Shown: positions 17,604 through 25,668 of the stretch, one piece after another | How the letters are laid out: every line of letters begins with the position of its first letter | Position numbering within the stretch: position 1 is the stretch's first letter | Source of the DNA: JAVBQL01 sp031549085 | Lineage (GTDB): Bacteria; Spirochaetota; GWE2-31-10; MWDO01 | Direction: 5' to 3' | Assembly: GCA_031549085.1 (NCBI GenBank) | Contig: JAVBQL010000021.1 | Location: 16,070-80,069 of the forward strand | Length of the DNA stretch: 64,000 nucleotides | Translations under genes and position numbers: made by a program | The notes under the pieces: model-generated | The model's input: the letters and a program-made list of their open reading frames with translations, nothing else | Told to the model about the DNA's origin: nothing | Databases searched by the model: none

Positions 17604-19418
17604 TTAAAGAATAGAGTTTATATCACCATAGATAGGGATGGTTACTATTCTTTCCAAAACTCCAATTTCTTGCTTTCTAAATCTCATCGAAAGTACAACA
17701 ACATTCTCTTTTTCTAAATATCTAAGCTCATATACATCTATTGGATCACCAACACCTATTCCAAGCTGCGTAGCCATAACAGGTTTATATATTTTTGTTA
17801 CCTGATACCTTTTTGATAATATATTTTTATTAAAATAGTCAAGCTCAATTCCATAGAAGAGGGCGATAAGATGACGCTGATTATCTTTTTCAAAGGCTGT
17901 TATTGCAGGTATTGTTGGTCTCTCTTCTATTCTAACAATCACATTCCTATCTCCGCTCCTCGAACCAACAGTAATATTAACAAGAGATGGATATCGCTTC
18001 CATGCTAAAATATTTTGTGCCTCTTCAACAGTGCGGACATCAATATTATCAATGCTCTTTATTGTCTCACCAACCTTTATTCCGGCTGTATCAAATGGCC
18101 CATTTGGTAAAATATAGTAGACATCTAAATTTTTTCCATTGTTATATATGCCTGCCCCAACCCATGCTCTCTTAACCTCATCACCACCAAAGAGTTTTGG
18201 AATGGCTTTGAATACATATTGAAATGGAATTGCAAAATTTAGTCCTTGAAATTGTGGAATACCTGCAAAAACTATACCTATTACCTGTCCACGCTCATCA
18301 AAGAGCGGTCCACCGGAGTTCCCTGGGTTGACAGCAGCATCTATTTGAAAAGCATTTCCAAGTTGAAAGAAGTCACGGCTCTTTGAACTTACAATTCCAG
18401 ATGTTAATGTGTATTGCAATCCAATAGGGCTTCCAATTGCATATATTCTCTCACCAATTCTTATAGAGTCAGATCTGCCAGCTGTTAGATATGTTTTATT
18501 TTTCTTTATAATTTTTAAAAGGGCAATATCAAAAACTTTGTCATAACCAATAACTTTTGCAGGGATCTCTGTGTCAGGGTCATCTTTCATGGTAACGGTT
18601 ACAGCACTATATCCCTTATAGTTTCTATTTACATGATCCTCAATAACATGGTGATTTGTTAATATATAGCCATCATTATTTATAAAAAAACCAGTACCGA
18701 GCGACTTATCAAAGTAGCCTCGTCCATCTTTCATTGCCATACCCTTATCAAGGTAGACTGTAACAATGGAGTTCATCAGGTTTTCAAAATCAAGATTGGA
18801 ATAATTTTTAAGTTCATCATAATATTTTTTTAGATCACTATATTGAGAGAGGAGGGTAGGATAGATTTGGCTATATTTATCAAAGTAGTAGAAGTAGAAA
18901 CCACTGCTCTTTTGTGTATAGTAGTATTTTAAGAAATTATAGACCTCACTGTTATTCATAATGGCAAGGTCTGCCATCTCCTCTTTAAAGCTGTTACTTG
19001 TAAATATATCTCCTGAACTATCAAGGAGTTTGGAATAGCTCTCAAATATCTCTCTTAAAGATATTGAAGAGAAGTGGTCTATCGCTTTTAAACTATATAC
19101 ATGTTTCAAAGCCTCATCATATTTGCCATCTTGAAAGAGCTTTTTGGCACTTTCATCAATCTTGTTTGCAAGCTCCTCGATGTATGTTTTGGTCTCATCT
19201 ATTTTTGCTTCATCTTCACTATTTTTAATTTGTGCTGATAATATTTTAGTTGCAGATACATAGGCTTCAAATAGATCGATTCTCTCTCTGTTTAAATTAT
19301 GCTTAATGTTTTCAACACCAGTTGCATATTCAATAGGAATCTTCTCCTCTTTTTCACCATTTGTTGCACATGAGGATAGTATAAAAATAGCTATTATAAA
19401 TACACAAAAACGTCTCAA
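17604..19418 (-). CDS. HtrA/DegP-like serine protease lipoprotein with PDZ domain
   Basis: About 604 residues. The lipobox ILSSCATN makes it a lipoprotein. A ~200-residue Tyr/Ser-rich helical region of unknown function follows, then a trypsin-like domain with catalytic His in LTNHHV, Asp in VFDIALLK and Ser in NPGNSGGP. One PDZ-like domain (about 395-480, with the NGPFDTAG and GETIKSIDN pattern) and a ~100-residue tail complete it. The frame is open to a TTG at 19430, but GGAGA lies 5 nt before the in-frame TTG at 19418, which is preferred. Expected to degrade misfolded envelope proteins. The long N-terminal extension is unusual for HtrA. The CPBP gene follows. Confidence 0.9.
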   Translation of the reverse strand: MRRFCVFIIAIFILSSCATNGEKEEKIPIEYATGVENIKHNLNRERIDLFEAYVSATKILSAQIKNSEDEAKIDETKTYIEELANKIDESAKKLFQDGKYDEALKHVYSLKAIDHFSSISLREIFESYSKLLDSSGDIFTSNSFKEEMADLAIMNNSEVYNFLKYYYTQKSSGFYFYYFDKYSQIYPTLLSQYSDLKKYYDELKNYSNLDFENLMNSIVTVYLDKGMAMKDGRGYFDKSLGTGFFINNDGYILTNHHVIEDHVNRNYKGYSAVTVTMKDDPDTEIPAKVIGYDKVFDIALLKIIKKNKTYLTAGRSDSIRIGERIYAIGSPIGLQYTLTSGIVSSKSRDFFQLGNAFQIDAAVNPGNSGGPLFDERGQVIGIVFAGIPQFQGLNFAIPFQYVFKAIPKLFGGDEVKRAWVGAGIYNNGKNLDVYYILPNGPFDTAGIKVGETIKSIDNIDVRTVEEAQNILAWKRYPSLVNITVGSRSGDRNVIVRIEERPTIPAITAFEKDNQRHLIALFYGIELDYFNKNILSKRYQVTKIYKPVMATQLGIGVGDPIDVYELRYLEKENVVVLSMRFRKQEIGVLERIVTIPIYGDINSIL

Positions 19419-19537
19419 TCTTATCTCCAAAATAGTAATAATAATTTATGTCTGCAATTTATCCCTAAATATAGAGAAGTTAGAGTAGCTACTCTAATCA
19501 ATAAATAGTATTAAAAAAATATATTTTCAAGAAAAGT

Positions 19538-20077
19538 TTAATCAATTATGAAAAAATATGAGAATCTTAAGATTGTATCTCCCTTCTCTGTGTTAAATAT
19601 ATTGCCCTGCAAAAGCCCAATATTTTTATTAACAAACTTTTTTGAGTAACTAGACCACACTTTTCTAACTTTATCGTCAAATATTGTGATAGAAGATAAC
19701 ATAACAGCATCTTTTTTTAAACTTCTTGCAAATGAAATTAGTTCTTCCTCTTCATATGTATTAAGAAAAGAGATATCTCTTCCTTTGTTATCAAGCTCTG
19801 AAAAAAAATCTATGCTATATCTATTATCAGCATCATTTTTGAGGGCTGCTCTTATTCTTATATTTGCATTATTTTTAATTTTTTCATTTCCATTCATCAC
19901 CTCTGTATCATATGCCAATATGTCTATATTTTTAGGAAGATATCTTTTTATATCATTAGAGAGTTTTTTTAATACTCTATCCTCACTCTCTATTATTAGA
20001 GGAATATTTTGATCGGCCTCTATCCTATTTATAAAAACAAATAGAAATAAAATTAAAACTCTTCCTATATTATTCAC
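19538..20077 (-). CDS. Exported small protein, unknown function
   Basis: 179 residues with an N-terminal signal-like segment (NNIGRVLILFLFVFINRIEA) and a mixed alpha/beta body ending in aromatic FSYFFIID. The start is GTG 20077, with AAAGGAAC about 11 nt upstream. It lies 27 nt after the TPR gene, so co-transcription is likely. The body (IDILAYDTEVM, DAVMLSSITIFDD) is loosely reminiscent of periplasmic FlgO/penicillin-binding-protein-activator-like domains, but the match is too weak to name it. Confidence 0.6.
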   Translation of the reverse strand: MNNIGRVLILFLFVFINRIEADQNIPLIIESEDRVLKKLSNDIKRYLPKNIDILAYDTEVMNGNEKIKNNANIRIRAALKNDADNRYSIDFFSELDNKGRDISFLNTYEEEELISFARSLKKDAVMLSSITIFDDKVRKVWSSYSKKFVNKNIGLLQGNIFNTEKGDTILRFSYFFIID

Positions 20078-20104
20078 TTTTTTGTTGTTCCTTTAAGTTC
20101 TTGT

Positions 20105-22036
20105 TTAGCCGTTGCTATTCTCTATATCACTGCTTGTATCTATATTTTTGTTGCTGGTTTGAGTTGTCACACTGCTAGAGTTTATGATCTTAAGCATCTC
20201 ATCAATTTTGCTCTTTTGTGAGTAGTTAGGACTTTTTACTAATAGCTCACCTAAATATTTCTTTGCACTACCAAAATCCGCTTTTTTAAAAAATAGCTCT
20301 CCAAGTTCATAGTAGCTATCGAAATGTTCACTGTCAAGCTCTATAGTTTTATTGAAATATTTTATAGCCTCACTATCATTATTTAATATTTTATAAGATG
20401 TAGCTATTTTGTAGTATACACTGATATTTATATCATTTATTGATAACATCTTTTTGTACCATGCGATAGCTTCACTATACTTCTCCTCTTTTTGATAGGA
20501 GTTTGCAACTATTGAGAGAAGTTCATAATTATTTCCATCTATCACAAGACCATTTTTTGCTATCTCTATACTGTTTGTATAGTCTCTATTTTCATAATAT
20601 ATCTTTGCGAGACTTATGAATGGCAATATGTTTTTATTATCTATTGATATAAGCTTTTTATAGTCCGCTATAGCTCCATCTTTGTTGCCTGTTTTTGCTT
20701 TAGCCATGGCAGAAAAAAAGTAGATGTCTGGGTTGCTATCATAAAAGTTCATAGCCTTTGTTGTATATTCAATAACTTCACTATTCTTTCCATCAATAAA
20801 TCTTACCTCAGCCATCTTTGCATATGTGTCAGCAGCATCTTTTTTTTCATCATCGGTAGATAGACTATTTTTTGAGAGACTCTTTTTAAATTCGGCTATT
20901 GCCTTATCGTTTTGACCAAGCCTTGCATAGGTTTCGCCTATTTTTTTGAAGAAATATCCTTGATTTGAAATTTTTACACCTCTCTCATATAGAGAAAGGG
21001 CATCTTTATAGTTTGTCTCATCAAAATATATGTTGGCAAGATTTGTCAATGCAAAGAGATAGTTCTGATCTATCGATAGAGCTTTCTTATAAAATTCCTT
21101 GCTCTCATCTATATTTCCACTCTTTTGCAAAACAACCCCCATATTGTAATAGCCATTTATATAGTCACTATTAATGGTGATAGCTTTTTGGAATTCGTTT
21201 TTTGCATTTTCATAATCGCCCCTCTTGTAGTAGAGCTTTCCAATAGAGTTGTGAACCTCATAGTTATCTGGCTTTATTGACAAAAGGTTTTTGTATTCAG
21301 CTATTGCTAAATCGATTGAATTTAGTTTCTCATATATTCTTGCAAGTGTAAGATGAGCGATATCTAAAGAGGGATCATTTTTTAATGATTTTTTTGCTTT
21401 TCTGATTGCCTCATCAATATTATTTTGATCATTTTGGTTTTCATCAAATAGTGTTGCGGAAAGATATCCATTTGCTTCAGGGTTATCACTATCAAGCTTT
21501 AGCACCTCAAAAAAGCTGCTCTTTGCCTTTGCATAGTTCTGCATATTGTACTCATTTATTCCCTGATTCAATAGAGAATCAATTTTTTCTGCTGTTGTCT
21601 TCTCATTTGGGGAGAGAGCCCCACTCTCTATGTTGCCACCTTTTCTTATGATAAATGGCATCTCCTCACTTTTGCTTGAGAGAAGTTCAACTTCACTTGA
21701 AGAACTGCTACTTTTATGTTCACTTTTCTGTTTCTCTCCCAAAATTTCTCTTTGTAGATTCATAGCCTCTTCAATCTCACCATAATCAATAAAGAGCTCA
21801 TCAAGAAGAGTTAATGCTCTATCATATTCTCTCTGTTTGTAATAATTTTTTGCCAAAGCTATTATATTTTTCTGTTTTATCTCATCATTATTTGTATACG
21901 AAATATTATCTTTTTGTGGTTTACTCTTATTTATTGATAGGCCATTTTCAGTTATCATAAAAAAGATTAAAAGACCAATTATGAAAATTAGTACAATTAT
22001 AGATATTATAATTGGGAAAACATTTTTATTTTTCAC
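20105..22036 (-). CDS. Membrane-anchored TPR protein
   Basis: 643 residues: one N-terminal membrane anchor (about 8-28), a short TPR-like pair, a Ser-rich acidic linker (about 105-135), then about twelve tandem tetratricopeptide repeats from ~155 to ~620. Typical repeats are NYAKAKSSFFEVLKLDSDNPEA and DYENAKNEFQKAITIN. TPR arrays bind partner proteins, so this is probably an envelope scaffold, but the partner is unknown. The start is GTG 22036, with GGAG about 10 nt upstream. A nearby ATG at 22023 is out of frame. It is driven by the consensus promoter at 22087-22115. Confidence 0.85.
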   Translation of the reverse strand: MKNKNVFPIIISIIVLIFIIGLLIFFMITENGLSINKSKPQKDNISYTNNDEIKQKNIIALAKNYYKQREYDRALTLLDELFIDYGEIEEAMNLQREILGEKQKSEHKSSSSSSEVELLSSKSEEMPFIIRKGGNIESGALSPNEKTTAEKIDSLLNQGINEYNMQNYAKAKSSFFEVLKLDSDNPEANGYLSATLFDENQNDQNNIDEAIRKAKKSLKNDPSLDIAHLTLARIYEKLNSIDLAIAEYKNLLSIKPDNYEVHNSIGKLYYKRGDYENAKNEFQKAITINSDYINGYYNMGVVLQKSGNIDESKEFYKKALSIDQNYLFALTNLANIYFDETNYKDALSLYERGVKISNQGYFFKKIGETYARLGQNDKAIAEFKKSLSKNSLSTDDEKKDAADTYAKMAEVRFIDGKNSEVIEYTTKAMNFYDSNPDIYFFSAMAKAKTGNKDGAIADYKKLISIDNKNILPFISLAKIYYENRDYTNSIEIAKNGLVIDGNNYELLSIVANSYQKEEKYSEAIAWYKKMLSINDINISVYYKIATSYKILNNDSEAIKYFNKTIELDSEHFDSYYELGELFFKKADFGSAKKYLGELLVKSPNYSQKSKIDEMLKIINSSSVTTQTSNKNIDTSSDIENSNG

Positions 22037-22086
22037 TGTTGTTTCACTCCAGATTAAGTTTGAAAGGGATACTATTTATATGAAAG

Positions 22087-22115
22087 ATTATAATAAAATA
22101 AAAGGGATTTGTCAA
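22087..22115 (-). promoter_or_regulatory. Consensus promoter of the TPR gene
   Basis: On the minus strand TTGACA (22115-22110) and TATAAT (22092-22087) with exactly 17 nt between them. Confidence 0.85.
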
Positions 22116-22204
22116 AAGTAAGAGTGATATGAATATTAAGAGAACAATATATAACACTTGACTTTGTTATCATAATTTAGTAAAAAAGGATAGAATCATA
22201 CATG

Positions 22205-22320
22205 ATTCCTTCGGGGATAGGTGAAACTCCATACCGGCGGTAAAAGCCCGCGAGTCTTTAAAAAGACAGAACTGATGTGATTTCAGTGCCGACAGTAACA
22301 GTCTGGATGATAGAAGGAAT
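22205..22320 (+). promoter_or_regulatory. FMN riboswitch (RFN element) controlling ribD
   Basis: The leader shows the conserved RFN landmarks in order: TTCGGGG, AGGTGAAACTCC, ACCGGCGGTAAAAGCCCGCGA, a variable stem with GTCTTT/AAAGAC, ACTGATG, TTCAGTGCCGACAGT and GTCTGGATG. The outer P1 helix closes as ATTCCTTC (22205-22212) with GAAGGAAT (22313-22320). A TTGACT at 22158-22163 with TAAAAA 17 nt later may be the promoter. The expression platform is unclear. A 9-bp hairpin (22378-22386 with 22391-22399) lies before the ribosome binding site but has no T tract, so control may act on translation. Confidence 0.95.
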
Positions 22321-22425
22321 GTAAACACATCTTTTTTTCATTTAATTAATAATCCCCCATATCTTTTTGGCTATAAATTTAGTTATTATGATAACTAAAG
22401 TAGGTCTATATATAAAGGAGTTTCT

Positions 22426-23478
22426 ATGTTTTTCTTTAACAACAGAGATGACTACTTTATGTCTCTTGCATTAAAAGAGGCAAAGAGAGGATTGGGCTAT
22501 ACCACTCCAAATCCTATGGTTGGGGCAGTTCTTGTGAGACATGGAAGAGTATTGGGGAAAGCATTTCATAGAGCTTTGGGAGCTCTCCATGCAGAGAGAG
22601 AGCTTATTGAGCAGATGTCTCCAAATCTTCTACAAGGTTCTACACTCTATGTTACTCTGGAACCATGCAATCATGAGGGGAGAACGCCTCCCTGTGCCCC
22701 GCTTATCATAAAGTCTGGCATAAAGAAAGTTGTAATTGCTACCCTTGATCCTGACAAAAGAGTCAATACAAGTGGGGTTAGGGCTCTGAAAAGTGCTGGT
22801 ATAGATGTAAAGCTTGGTGTGATGGAGGAGGAGGCAAAAGAGCTTAACAATATCTATATGTTCTATAAAAAAAATAGTCGACCATATATTGTTTTGAAAG
22901 CAGCTCTTACATTAGATGGGAAGATAGCCACCTCAAGCTTTGACTCAAAATGGATATCTAATGATATGTCAAGAGAGATTGTTCATAGGTTAAGGTTAAG
23001 GCTTAAGGCAATTGCTATAGGAAAAAATACAATTAAACAGGATTTTCCAAAATTGAATTGTAGACTAAAAGGTTTTGAGGATAAGCCTATTGATAAACTA
23101 ATATTTTCTAATAGAGAAGATTTGAGACTTACAAAATCATTTGCTGAAAATAGTGGAAAAACGCTATTTGTTTCAAAGGCACTCTCTAAAGATGAAGATA
23201 ATTTTTTCAAGTTTTGTACAGATAATGAGATTGACTCTATTTTAGTAGAGGGGGGAAGTGGGGTATACTCATATTTTCTAAAGAAAAGTATGGTTGATAA
23301 GATCTTTCTTTTTTATAAACCAAGTTTTCTTGGTGTTGATGGAGTATCCATTTTTCAAAAAAAGGGAGTAAAATTTATAAAAGATTTGAATGAATTCAAA
23401 ATCGATTGTGTAACACAGCTTGATAATAATTTTATGATCGAGATGTCAAGAGGAGAGTCTCTATGTTTACTGGATTGA
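22426..23478 (+). CDS. ribD: Bifunctional riboflavin biosynthesis deaminase/reductase
   Basis: Carries out deamination of the pyrimidine ring and reduction of the ribosyl side chain in riboflavin synthesis. The N-terminal deaminase has the zinc ligands HAEREL and LEPCNHEGRTPPCAP (about 51-89). The C-terminal ~205 residues form the reductase, with KAALTLDGKIAT, WISND and VEGGSGVY. The 350 residues match the family. The start is ATG 22426 after AAGGAG. It is controlled by the FMN riboswitch upstream and overlaps ribE by 16 nt, so the two are translationally coupled. Confidence 0.97.
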   Translation: MFFFNNRDDYFMSLALKEAKRGLGYTTPNPMVGAVLVRHGRVLGKAFHRALGALHAERELIEQMSPNLLQGSTLYVTLEPCNHEGRTPPCAPLIIKSGIKKVVIATLDPDKRVNTSGVRALKSAGIDVKLGVMEEEAKELNNIYMFYKKNSRPYIVLKAALTLDGKIATSSFDSKWISNDMSREIVHRLRLRLKAIAIGKNTIKQDFPKLNCRLKGFEDKPIDKLIFSNREDLRLTKSFAENSGKTLFVSKALSKDEDNFFKFCTDNEIDSILVEGGSGVYSYFLKKSMVDKIFLFYKPSFLGVDGVSIFQKKGVKFIKDLNEFKIDCVTQLDNNFMIEMSRGESLCLLD

Positions 23479-24056
23479 TTGAGGAACTTGGAGTTTTGGA
23501 GTCTATCGAAAGCTCTGGAAAGATGACAATTAAGGCTAATAAGATATTAGATGACCTAAAAATTGGAGATAGTGTTGCTGTAAATGGAGCTTGTCTAACT
23601 GTTACAGCGATAAAGGGTAATCTAATCTCATTTCATATATCAGAAACCACAAGAAAGTTATCAAATTTTAAGTATGGCTCTATTCGTGTTGGAGAGGAGC
23701 TAAATCTTGAGAGAGCTATGAAAATTAATGATAGGTTTGGTGGTCATCTTGTTGCAGGGCATATTGATGGCACTGCTAAAATTATTGATATAAGAAAGAG
23801 TGGGCTTGATAATTTTTTTGAGTTTCTCGTTGATAGGGAGAGCATAAAGCTTATTGTAAACAAGGGCTCTATTACTATTGATGGGATATCTCTAACTATA
23901 AGTGAGGTAAAAAACAGCAGCTTTGTTGTAACGATTATCCCTGAGACTATAAAAAATACAAACCTTAAACAGAAGCATGTTAATGATTTGGTACATATAG
24001 AGATTGATATGATTGCAAGGTATCTAAAGAGCATTATTGCTAACTTTGGATATTAG
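23463..24056 (+). CDS. ribE: Riboflavin synthase, alpha chain
   Basis: Dismutates two 6,7-dimethyl-8-ribityllumazine molecules to riboflavin. The N-terminus MFTGLIEELG is diagnostic. The two lumazine-binding repeats each have a GDSVAVNGACLTV- or GSITIDGISLTI-type block, and GGHLVAGHIDG is conserved. At 197 residues it is slightly shorter than the usual ~210. It starts within the end of ribD, with AGAGGAGAG as the ribosome binding site. A composite palindromic repeat begins about 25 nt after its stop and separates it from ribBA. Confidence 0.96.
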   Translation: MFTGLIEELGVLESIESSGKMTIKANKILDDLKIGDSVAVNGACLTVTAIKGNLISFHISETTRKLSNFKYGSIRVGEELNLERAMKINDRFGGHLVAGHIDGTAKIIDIRKSGLDNFFEFLVDRESIKLIVNKGSITIDGISLTISEVKNSSFVVTIIPETIKNTNLKQKHVNDLVHIEIDMIARYLKSIIANFGY

Positions 24057-24080
24057 AAGGGGGGCGTTTTTTATACACCT

Positions 24081-24240
24081 CTCCCCCCCCAACCCCCTCT
24101 CCTTGTTATGAGAGGGGGAGTTTAAGAGAGCTTGATTGCTCATTAGAGATCGATTTCTCTTTTTTATGATATGCAAGTCGATTTTTTAAATCGTAAACGA
24201 TTAGAAAAAATCTTTGTTGCATATCACAGCAAGAGAAATC
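24081..24240 (+). repeat. Composite palindromic repeat, copy 1
   Basis: Two parts. A C/G-rich hairpin (CCCCCTCT 24093-24100 with AGAGGGGG 24111-24118, preceded by a run of C) is followed about 33 nt later by an ~89-bp imperfect palindrome, 24152-24240. That palindrome is bounded by GATTTCTC and GAGAAATC, with inner TGATATGCAA/TTGCATATCA arms and a central AATCG-taaa-CGATT hairpin. A closely related element lies in the opposite orientation at 27656-27813. Both follow a gene's stop codon in the same relative orientation. No transposase is present. It may be a REP/MITE-like element or part of the mRNA 3' end. Confidence 0.8.
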
Positions 24241-24321
24241 TGTTTCCTAAAGTGATTAGGTTTTATATAAAAAAAATTTGAAAATAGTTTATCTACTTTA
24301 TTTTATAGAGGAGTTATATTT

Positions 24322-25506
24322 ATGCAAGATATGAAAAAGGTAATTGAGAGATTTAGTAATGGTGAGATAGTTATTGTTTTTGATGATCTCTATCGTGAGA
24401 ATGAGGCAGATTTAATTGTTGCAATTGATAAGTTAAGCCCAGAGAAGATCACTTTCTTGATAACTTATGGAAGGGGTATTCTTTGTGCCTCATTGAATGA
24501 GGAGATAGTAAGAAAAAAGGGGTTTCCTCTTGCACCAAGCAACAAGGCAGACAAGCATGCAACAGCATTTACTCTTGCAGTGGATTCTGTTAAAACAAAG
24601 ACAGGGGTCTCTGCTATTGAGAGATATGTAACGGCAAAAGAGCTTGTAAATCCAAATACTACACTAAAAGATTTTGTTACACCAGGCCACCTCTATCCAT
24701 TAAGGGCTAGAGCAGGCCACCTTCTTGAGAGGAGAGGTCATACAGAGGCTGCAGTGTCTTTATGTAAGTGGGCGAAGCTTACAGAGGCCGCTCTGATTTG
24801 TGAGATGGTTAAAGATGATGGAAATATGCTCTCAATTGAGGAGACAAAAGAGTTTGCTAACAAATTTGGTATTCCATTCTGTACAGTAGAGGAGCTTGTA
24901 GAGTATCAAAAGCTTAACTATACAAATGTATCAAAACTAGCAGAATCAAAATTGGCTACAAAATATGGAAAGTTTGATATAAAAATATATCAAGAGCTAT
25001 ATACAAATAAAGAGCATGTTTTTCTCTCTATGGGTGATTATACAAAAGGTGTGGTGCGTATCCACTCTGAATGTGCAACAGGGGATATTTTTCACTCTGT
25101 TATGTGTGATTGTGGTTATCAACTTGAGAAATCTTTGGAGACAATTGCTAAAAATGGTTCTGGAGCCGTTGTATATTTAAGACAAGAGGGGAGAGGAATT
25201 GGTTTGTCAGAGAAGATAAAGGCCTATAAACTTCAGCAGGATGAGAAACTTGATACTGTTGAGGCTAATATAAAGCTTGGCCATTTCGAAGATGAGAGGG
25301 ATTTTCATCAGGCAGCATGGATTCTTAAAGAGAATGGGTTTAAAACTGTAAGGCTATTAACAAACAACCCACTTAAGCTTAAAGCATTAGAGAAACATGG
25401 TTTTACTGTAGTTAGAGAGACCCTACCTCCAAATATAACAGATGAGAATAGAGAGTATCTAAAAACTAAAAAAAATAAGATGGGACATATTATCGATAAT
25501 ATATAG
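24322..25506 (+). CDS. ribBA: 3,4-dihydroxy-2-butanone 4-phosphate synthase / GTP cyclohydrolase II
   Basis: A bifunctional enzyme supplying both riboflavin precursors. The N-terminal RibB domain (1-~205) has DDLYRENEADLI, the catalytic GHLYPLRA and RRGHTEAAV. The C-terminal RibA domain has the zinc cysteines in SECATGDIFHSVMCDCGY and the GTP-site RQEGRGIGL, with NNPLKLKAL near the end. 394 residues is normal for RibBA. The start is ATG with GAGGAG upstream. It lies 265 nt after ribE, across the palindromic repeat. Lumazine synthase (ribH) is not in the window and must be elsewhere if the pathway is complete. Confidence 0.97.
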   Translation: MQDMKKVIERFSNGEIVIVFDDLYRENEADLIVAIDKLSPEKITFLITYGRGILCASLNEEIVRKKGFPLAPSNKADKHATAFTLAVDSVKTKTGVSAIERYVTAKELVNPNTTLKDFVTPGHLYPLRARAGHLLERRGHTEAAVSLCKWAKLTEAALICEMVKDDGNMLSIEETKEFANKFGIPFCTVEELVEYQKLNYTNVSKLAESKLATKYGKFDIKIYQELYTNKEHVFLSMGDYTKGVVRIHSECATGDIFHSVMCDCGYQLEKSLETIAKNGSGAVVYLRQEGRGIGLSEKIKAYKLQQDEKLDTVEANIKLGHFEDERDFHQAAWILKENGFKTVRLLTNNPLKLKALEKHGFTVVRETLPPNITDENREYLKTKKNKMGHIIDNI

Positions 25507-25606
25507 TTTTTTATTTTTAAATAACCACATCCTTTTTGATATATATTTTTTATAAAAGGGATTTTTTATTTCTAATTTGGCTGGGATATTTTGAAAATAA
25601 TTTTTA

Positions 25607-25647
25607 ATAAAAAAGCGGAGCTATCTATTTAATAGATAGCTCCGCTT
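25607..25647 (-). terminator. Terminator of the beta-helix lipoprotein gene
   Basis: A 17-bp perfect inverted repeat (25613-25629 with 25631-25647), GC-rich at its base. On the minus strand it is followed by a run of six T, fitting termination of the gene that stops at 25669. On the plus strand no T run follows. Confidence 0.88.
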
Positions 25648-25668
25648 ATATAATAGATTAATTAAATT

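Noticed and set aside
24152..24240. Insertion sequence
   Set aside because: Too short for a transposase and no clear target duplication was seen. Described as a palindromic repeat instead.
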